From contig CAZWVM010000129.1 of assembly GCA_964637705.1 (NCBI GenBank), positions 1 to 10,049 on the forward strand: a stretch of 10,049 nt of DNA, written 5' to 3'. This DNA comes from CAZWVM01 sp964637705 (GTDB lineage Bacteria; UBA8481). Each line of letters opens with the position of its first letter. Position 1 is the stretch's first letter. Below are positions 6,205 through 10,049 of this stretch, one piece after another. The notes under the pieces were generated by a model that saw only the letters and a list, made by a program, of their open reading frames with translations, did no database searches and was not told the DNA's origin. The position numbers and the translations under genes are program-made.

Positions 6205-7533
6205 CTAGCGTCGAGCCCGCGTTCCCTTGCGGGTCGTGACCTCGTAGAGGATCGTCTCGGTGGATCGCGGCGCGAGCGAACGTCGGAAGCGCACGGTGTC
6301 GAAGTCGTATTTCTCGCGCTCGGCGTTCGCCGAGAGCGTGAAGTCGCCGACGAAGTTGCGGTCGATCTCGATCCGGATCGGACCCTGCCGTGAATTCAGG
6401 ACCTCGATCTTCCAGTTCTCGCGGACGTCCCAACCCGACGGATCACCGTGCGTGTTGAACTCGACGTTCTCGACCACGGTGTTCATCATGACCGGCTTGA
6501 CGAGGACGTCGGGATCGGACCCGAGGTCGATCTCCCATTCCTCGCCGATGGGGATGTATTTGGACGTGGAGCGCCCGAGGAAGAAGCGGGTGCCGTCGGG
6601 CCGGGACTGGTAGACGACGATTCGGCCGTCGGGCAGGGGTTCCTTGCCGAGCTTGTGGCCCTCGTCGTTGCGCAGCTTGAAGAAGCGCCGTGGTTCGTTG
6701 TAGCGCCCCTGCTCGAAGCGGTAGAAGTTCTCGATCTCGATCCCCGACTGGGAGAAATTCGGCCATCGGACCGACCACGTGGTCGGAACCGGGTGCTGGC
6801 CGCTGACGGTGTAGATGAAGTACTCGGAGAGCCCCTCGCGGACGATCTCGGGCGGCGCATCAGCTTCCTCGAACATGCCGTCCATCGCGTAGCCCGACGC
6901 CATGGACATCGGCGCGCTCGGCCGGGCCATCGTGCGACGCGCTTCGCGCAACACGGGCGCCGGGAGCGGTCGGTTGCCGCGCGTGGCGAGGTCGGAGATG
7001 GTCTCGACGAGGTGGATGGTGCCGACGACGAGTCGCACCTGCGCGCCCTCGTAGTCCTCACCCGAGTTGTTCGTGACCTTCACGAAGGAGTTGAGCGTCA
7101 GGTTCCTCCCCTGCGCGTCCGCGAGCGCCTCGTAGTCCGCCGCCCAGGTGAGCCCGGAGGTGAAGTAGGAGATCTCCACGACGACCTCGCCCGAGACCTC
7201 GGACTCCACGCTCCAGACGAGGGCGTTGGGCGCCCCGGCCGGGAAGGAGATGTCCACGACCTCGACCTTGTCGGCGTGGGTCCTGGCCTCGAACTGCACC
7301 GAGGTCGGGTCGATCAGCGTGTTGGCCCAGGAGAACTCGAGCCGGTTCTTGCCGCGGGCCAGCGTCAGCGCGCGGCGCTCGCGGACGAGCGTGAGGTCCG
7401 CGGAGTTGTAGACCGTCAACTGCACGGCGTCGCGGCGCGGGACGGTAACCAGGCCCACGCGCGCGTCGGCGGCGGTGACGGAAAGGAGGAGTCCGGCGAG
7501 CCCGAGAAGCGAGAGATAGCGGAATGTTTTCAT
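6205..7533 (-). CDS. Exported DUF4139-like protein, second tandem copy
   Basis: A 442-residue protein with a signal peptide (about 1-24, cleavage after ADA), otherwise mostly beta-strand. It is clearly homologous to the gene just upstream. Matching blocks include RVGLVTVPRRDAVQLTV (25-41), LTLARGKNRLEFSW (56-69), NALVWSVE (103-110), YFTSGLTWAADYEALAD (123-139) and RNLTLNSFVKVTNNSGEDYE (143-162). The pattern of a nascent exported beta protein with an ALVW motif and a RNLTL-type strand fits the DUF4139 family, whose function is unknown. Relative to its neighbour it carries an insertion of roughly 50 residues (about 180-232) that is methionine- and proline-rich. The ATG at 7533 overlaps the upstream stop as ATGA and lacks a clear ribosome-binding site, so it is probably read by coupling. 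No catalytic motif is evident. The family name rests on pattern recognition. Confidence 0.8.
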   Translation of the reverse strand: MKTFRYLSLLGLAGLLLSVTAADARVGLVTVPRRDAVQLTVYNSADLTLVRERRALTLARGKNRLEFSWANTLIDPTSVQFEARTHADKVEVVDISFPAGAPNALVWSVESEVSGEVVVEISYFTSGLTWAADYEALADAQGRNLTLNSFVKVTNNSGEDYEGAQVRLVVGTIHLVETISDLATRGNRPLPAPVLREARRTMARPSAPMSMASGYAMDGMFEEADAPPEIVREGLSEYFIYTVSGQHPVPTTWSVRWPNFSQSGIEIENFYRFEQGRYNEPRRFFKLRNDEGHKLGKEPLPDGRIVVYQSRPDGTRFFLGRSTSKYIPIGEEWEIDLGSDPDVLVKPVMMNTVVENVEFNTHGDPSGWDVRENWKIEVLNSRQGPIRIEIDRNFVGDFTLSANAEREKYDFDTVRFRRSLAPRSTETILYEVTTRKGTRARR

Positions 7534-8678
7534 CGGAGCGTCACCCTGTTGGAGAGGTTACGTTGTTCGATGACGAGCGTCACGACCACGGAGTCGCCTG
7601 CGGCCACGGGCACGTCGCACTTGAGCGTGCGCGCGTCCTCGCGGTTCCACGGGATCGAGGAGGATACCACCTCCCATGTCTGGTCGAAGTGGTCCTCCAG
7701 GGTCACGACGGCGTCGGAGGTCCTGAAATTCTCGACGGTGAAGGAGAAGCTGGAGCGCTTGTCGTAGAGGACGACCTGGTTGTCCTGGTTCCGGCGCTCC
7801 CGCGTCCGTTCCTCGTTCACGAGTTTCCTCGTCACCTTGATGTCCCGGCTCTCGCCGACGGAGAGCTTCAGGTCCTTGGAGACGGGCGTGTAGGCCGCCC
7901 AGTCCTCGCCGAGGAAGGCCGAGGAGCCGCTCCGGTCCTCCTGGAAAAGCCGCGCCTTGCCGTAGCGCAGGCCGAAGTTCCCGAGGCCGTGCGCGGCGTC
8001 GTTGGGGACGACGTAGCGGATCGGGATGCCGACGGTGCGCGCCTCGCGGCTCGGGTCGTGCGGCATGACCGCCGCGTTCCAGAGGAACTCGCGGGTGAAG
8101 GGCATGCCGCCCGAGTAAACGAGCGTCTGCCTCATCTCGCCCGCGTCGAGGTCGGTGCGGTAGGGCGGGCAGAAGCCGGTGTGGACGAGGACGTTCTCCA
8201 GGCGCTCGCCGGAGCCGTTCTTGAGGCGCAGATACTGTTTCAGGGCGAGGTTCCGCTCCGCGGTGTCCGCGACGGCGCGGTAGGAGACTTCCCTCTCGAT
8301 CCCGTTCAGGAAATACGTCACGCGGACCCGCTCGGTCATGGCGCGGGGTGCATAGACGTCCCAGACGAGGGCGTTCTCGCCGGGCGGGTACTTCACGGCG
8401 ATGAGCCTGACCTCGCCGGGGTGCTCGAGGGGTTCGAGGAGGATGGCGGAGGCGTCGATCGAGACGCCCTGCCAGTTGAAGTCCACCTGGTTGACGCCCT
8501 GTTGAAGGGTGAGAACGCGCTCCTCCTGCACAAGGTTCTCCTGCGGGTGTTCGACGGAGAGGGTGATGGCGGCGCGGTCGGGGAGAGCCACGAGCTTGAT
8601 CCGGGCCGGGGCGGCCTCGTTGAGCCAGAGGAGCAGGGCGACCGCTCCCAGGACGGTGAAGAATCGGACACGTTTCAT
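7530..8678 (-). CDS. Exported DUF4139-like protein, first tandem copy
   Basis: This 382-residue exported protein starts the operon. Residues 1-25 form a signal peptide (KRVRFF, then a hydrophobic stretch, ending near APA). The mature part is beta-rich, with blocks shared with the next gene: RIKLVALPDRAAITLSV (26-42), LTLQQGVNQVDFNW (56-69), NALVWDVY (102-109), YFLNGIEREVSYRAVAD (122-138) and RNLALKQYLRLKNGSGERLE (142-161). The C-terminal half (about 235-380) matches the downstream copy less closely, ending in beta-strands such as FTVENFRTSDAVVTLED. DUF4139 has no established activity; an envelope or scaffold role is only a guess. Two ATGs lie in tandem (8681 and 8678); the second is preferred because it is 7 nt from GGAGG rather than 4. 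A sigma70-type promoter lies just upstream. Confidence 0.8.
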   Translation of the reverse strand: MKRVRFFTVLGAVALLLWLNEAAPARIKLVALPDRAAITLSVEHPQENLVQEERVLTLQQGVNQVDFNWQGVSIDASAILLEPLEHPGEVRLIAVKYPPGENALVWDVYAPRAMTERVRVTYFLNGIEREVSYRAVADTAERNLALKQYLRLKNGSGERLENVLVHTGFCPPYRTDLDAGEMRQTLVYSGGMPFTREFLWNAAVMPHDPSREARTVGIPIRYVVPNDAAHGLGNFGLRYGKARLFQEDRSGSSAFLGEDWAAYTPVSKDLKLSVGESRDIKVTRKLVNEERTRERRNQDNQVVLYDKRSSFSFTVENFRTSDAVVTLEDHFDQTWEVVSSSIPWNREDARTLKCDVPVAAGDSVVVTLVIEQRNLSNRVTLR

Positions 8679-8690
8679 CATGGCGCCTCC

Positions 8691-8706
8691 CGGTCCCCAG
8701 GGACCG
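8691..8706 (-). promoter_or_regulatory. 5'-end hairpin in the leader of the DUF4139 operon
   Basis: CGGTCCC and GGGACCG are inverted around two bases (16 bp in all). With the promoter at 8712-8739, transcription should start at about 8705, so the mRNA would open with a hairpin of at least six GC-rich pairs and a four-base loop. The ribosome-binding site GGGAGG starts right after it. A hairpin at the extreme 5' end commonly protects mRNA from decay, as in the ompA leader; as DNA the dyad could instead be an operator at the start site. Confidence 0.45.
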
Positions 8707-8711
8707 ATGGA

Positions 8712-8739
8712 ATTGTATGGCCCCGGCCGGGCAAGTCAA
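8712..8739 (-). promoter_or_regulatory. Sigma70-type promoter of the DUF4139-to-moaDE operon
   Basis: On the minus strand TTGACT (8739 to 8734; five of six matches to the -35 consensus) is followed after 16 bp by TACAAT (8717 to 8712; five of six to the -10 consensus). Both elements are good and the leader to the first ATG is only about 25 nt. The five genes that follow have gaps of 15 nt or less until 4683, so this promoter probably serves all of them. Confidence 0.65.
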
Positions 8740-8864
8740 AGCCCGGGAGGCCGCGCGAAGGGGAAAGGCGCCGAGGCGCCACTCCTCTCTTTCGCGGGAT
8801 TAGACGGAGCGGGGCGGAAAAGGTTCCCGGGATTTCGGGGTGAAAAAAGCGAATCCTCTTCCGA

Positions 8865-8882
8865 TGCGACGAAGCTGTCGCA
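8865..8882. other. Dyad in the divergent intergenic region
   Basis: TGCGAC (8865-8870) and GTCGCA (8877-8882) form an inverted repeat with a 6-bp centre, about 95 bp upstream of the adenosine deaminase gene. The 298-bp region also holds a GC-rich repeat GGCGCC-GA-GGCGCC (8767-8780) but no credible gene. No T-run follows the dyad, so an operator is more likely than a terminator. No regulator is known. Confidence 0.25.
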
Positions 8883-8927
8883 AGCGTAAAGCCAGCACGG
8901 GGGGCGGGCGTGATGGTCCTTATAGAC

Positions 8928-8934
8928 GGGGAGG
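8928..8934 (+). promoter_or_regulatory. Strong ribosome-binding-site match before an alternative TTG start
   Basis: GGGGAGG lies 9 nt upstream of an in-frame TTG at 8944, which would add 12 residues to the adenosine deaminase. The annotated ATG at 8980 has no ribosome-binding site close by. This site therefore decides the start if it is used. Confidence 0.4.
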
Positions 8935-8943
8935 CTGGCGGCA

Positions 8944-8973
8944 TTGACGAATTCCCCGCATCCGTGCCATGCT
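8944..8973 (+). promoter_or_regulatory. Possible leaderless promoter for adenosine deaminase
   Basis: TTGACG (five of six to -35) is followed after 18 bp by CATGCT, a weak -10 with three matches. The -10 ends 7 bases before the ATG at 8980, so the transcript would start at or beside the start codon with no leader. This fits the lack of a ribosome-binding site there. The alternative is translation from the TTG at 8944. Confidence 0.35.
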
Positions 8974-8979
8974 AGTCAC

Positions 8980-10049
8980 ATGAAACCACTCACCGAGGAT
9001 GTCATCCGTTCCGTCCCGAAAGTCCTTCTCCACGAGCATCTCGACGGGGGCCTGCGGCCCGCGACGATCATCGAACTGGCCGAGGAGGCCGGGGCGGATT
9101 TGCCCGAGGGCACGCCTGAGCGACTGGCCGAGTGGTTCCACCGCGGCGCCAACCGCGGCAGCCTCCCCCTCTACCTCGAGGGCTTCGGCACCACCATCGC
9201 CGTCATGCAGACCAAGGCCGCGCTCGAGCGCGTCGCCTACGAGTCTCTCATCGACGCCCACGCCGAGAAGATCTGCTACGCCGAGATCCGCTTCCATCCC
9301 GGCTTCCACACCCAGAAGGGTCTCTCCCTCGAGGACGTCATGAACGCCGTCTGCTCCGGCATGGCCCGCGCCGAGAAGGAGACCGGCATCCAGTGGGGCA
9401 TCATCATCTGCGCCATGCGCAACATGGATCCGGCCGTCTCAATGGAGATGGCCGAACTGGCGGTCAGCTACCGAAACAAGGGCGTGGTGGGATTCGACCT
9501 CGCAGGCGAGGAATCGGGTCACCCGCCCAAGAAGCACGTGGACGCCTTCCACTACATGCAGAGGGAGAACGGCAACATCACGATCCACGCGGGCGAGGCC
9601 TTCGGGATCAAGTCGATCTGGCAGGCGATCCAGTGGTGCGGCGCGCACCGCATCGGCCACGCCACGCACCTCATCGAGGACATCGCCATGGAGGCGCCGG
9701 GCAAGATCCTCTCGATGGGACCTCTCGCCCAGTACATCCTCGATAAGCGGATCCCCCTTGAGATCTGCCTGCTTTCGAACGTGCAGACCGGCGCGGCGCC
9801 CTCGATCGAGGAGCATCCCCTGCCGCTCTACTGGCGCTACAAGTTCCGCGTGACCGTCAACACCGACAACCGCCTCATGTCCGACACGACGATGACCAAG
9901 GAACTCTCGACGATCGTCCGGCAGTGGAACTTCACGCTCGACGACCTCGAGAAGCTCGCGATCAACGCGATGAAGTCCTCGTTCCTGCCCTACAAGAAGA
10001 GGCTCGCGCTCATCTACAACGTCATCAAGCCGGGCTACCAGAAGGTGCG
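8980..10049 (+). CDS. add: Adenosine deaminase, 3' end cut by window edge
   Basis: The frame runs 356 codons without a stop and leaves the window, probably missing only a short C-terminus. The enzyme deaminates adenosine or deoxyadenosine to inosine in purine salvage and acts in the cytoplasm. The amidohydrolase motifs are all visible: zinc ligands His18 and His20 in LLHEHLDGGL, His203 in TIHAGEA with catalytic Glu206, His227 in RIGHAT, substrate-contact motif SNVQTGA (266-272), and zinc ligand Asp296 in VNTDNRLMSD. The residue after Asp296 is asparagine, where mammalian and E. coli-type enzymes have aspartate; I recall the same NTDN variant in actinobacterial adenosine deaminases, so this is a subclass mark and not damage. 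ATG 8980 gives a conventional N-terminus; an upstream TTG at 8944 with a ribosome-binding site is an alternative. It is transcribed divergently from the DUF4139 operon. Confidence 0.93.
   Translation, partial: MKPLTEDVIRSVPKVLLHEHLDGGLRPATIIELAEEAGADLPEGTPERLAEWFHRGANRGSLPLYLEGFGTTIAVMQTKAALERVAYESLIDAHAEKICYAEIRFHPGFHTQKGLSLEDVMNAVCSGMARAEKETGIQWGIIICAMRNMDPAVSMEMAELAVSYRNKGVVGFDLAGEESGHPPKKHVDAFHYMQRENGNITIHAGEAFGIKSIWQAIQWCGAHRIGHATHLIEDIAMEAPGKILSMGPLAQYILDKRIPLEICLLSNVQTGAAPSIEEHPLPLYWRYKFRVTVNTDNRLMSDTTMTKELSTIVRQWNFTLDDLEKLAINAMKSSFLPYKKRLALIYNVIKPGYQKV

Noticed and set aside
6448..8843. Two long plus-strand frames opposite the DUF4139 genes
   Set aside because: They lack recognisable domains and have the same biased composition. 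The minus-strand genes have signal peptides, mutual homology and ATGA coupling.

Overview
The window is GC-rich bacterial chromosome. It is tightly packed with protein genes: seven complete genes and one truncated gene on the minus strand, and one truncated gene on the plus strand at the right end. No rRNA, tRNA, CRISPR array, transposase or phage gene is visible. Several cues suggest a GC-rich, environmental-type bacterium: ATGA start/stop overlaps, exported proteins with uncharacterised domains, a large secreted multidomain protein with a lamin-tail domain, a MoaD-MoaE fusion, and an adenosine deaminase of the NTDN type familiar from actinobacteria. The phylum cannot be fixed from the sequence, and nothing marks the region as recently acquired.

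Layout, read in the direction of the minus-strand genes (right to left). A promoter (TTGACT, 16 bp, TACAAT; 8739 to 8712) and a 5'-end hairpin precede a five-gene run. The run holds two tandem paralogous exported DUF4139-like proteins (8678-7530 and 7533-6205), a small membrane-anchored helical TPR-like protein (6189-5662), a thioredoxin-like [2Fe-2S] ferredoxin (5653-5354) and a MoaD-MoaE fused molybdopterin synthase (5357-4683). Gaps are 15 and 8 nt, and two junctions are ATGA overlaps, so the run looks like one operon. A comparatively AT-rich 176-bp gap (4507-4682) follows, carrying an 11-bp inverted repeat and a perfect 16-bp palindrome. Then comes a coupled pair: a membrane-anchored PD40/TolB-like propeller protein (4506-3550) and a 1108-residue secreted protein (3553-227). 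The large protein joins an N-acetylmuramoyl-L-alanine amidase, beta-sandwich modules, a lamin-tail domain, and two phospholipase-D HKD domains with a ComEA-like helix-hairpin-helix DNA-binding module between them. A further 123-bp gap holds a good sigma70-type promoter and a perfect DnaA box, and leads into the first 34 codons of a P-loop nucleotide kinase (103 to 1).

On the plus strand, a 298-bp divergent intergenic region separates the DUF4139 operon from an adenosine deaminase gene (8980 to beyond the window). All the zinc-binding and catalytic motifs of the deaminase are visible. Its start is uncertain: either a leaderless ATG, or an upstream TTG with a strong ribosome-binding site.

The most unusual item is the amidase/lamin-tail/PLD-HhH-PLD protein. 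It combines peptidoglycan cleavage with a probable DNA-directed phosphodiesterase in one exported chain and is translationally coupled to a membrane-anchored propeller. The ferredoxin/MoaDE pair is biochemically coherent, but its link to the DUF4139 proteins is not obvious.
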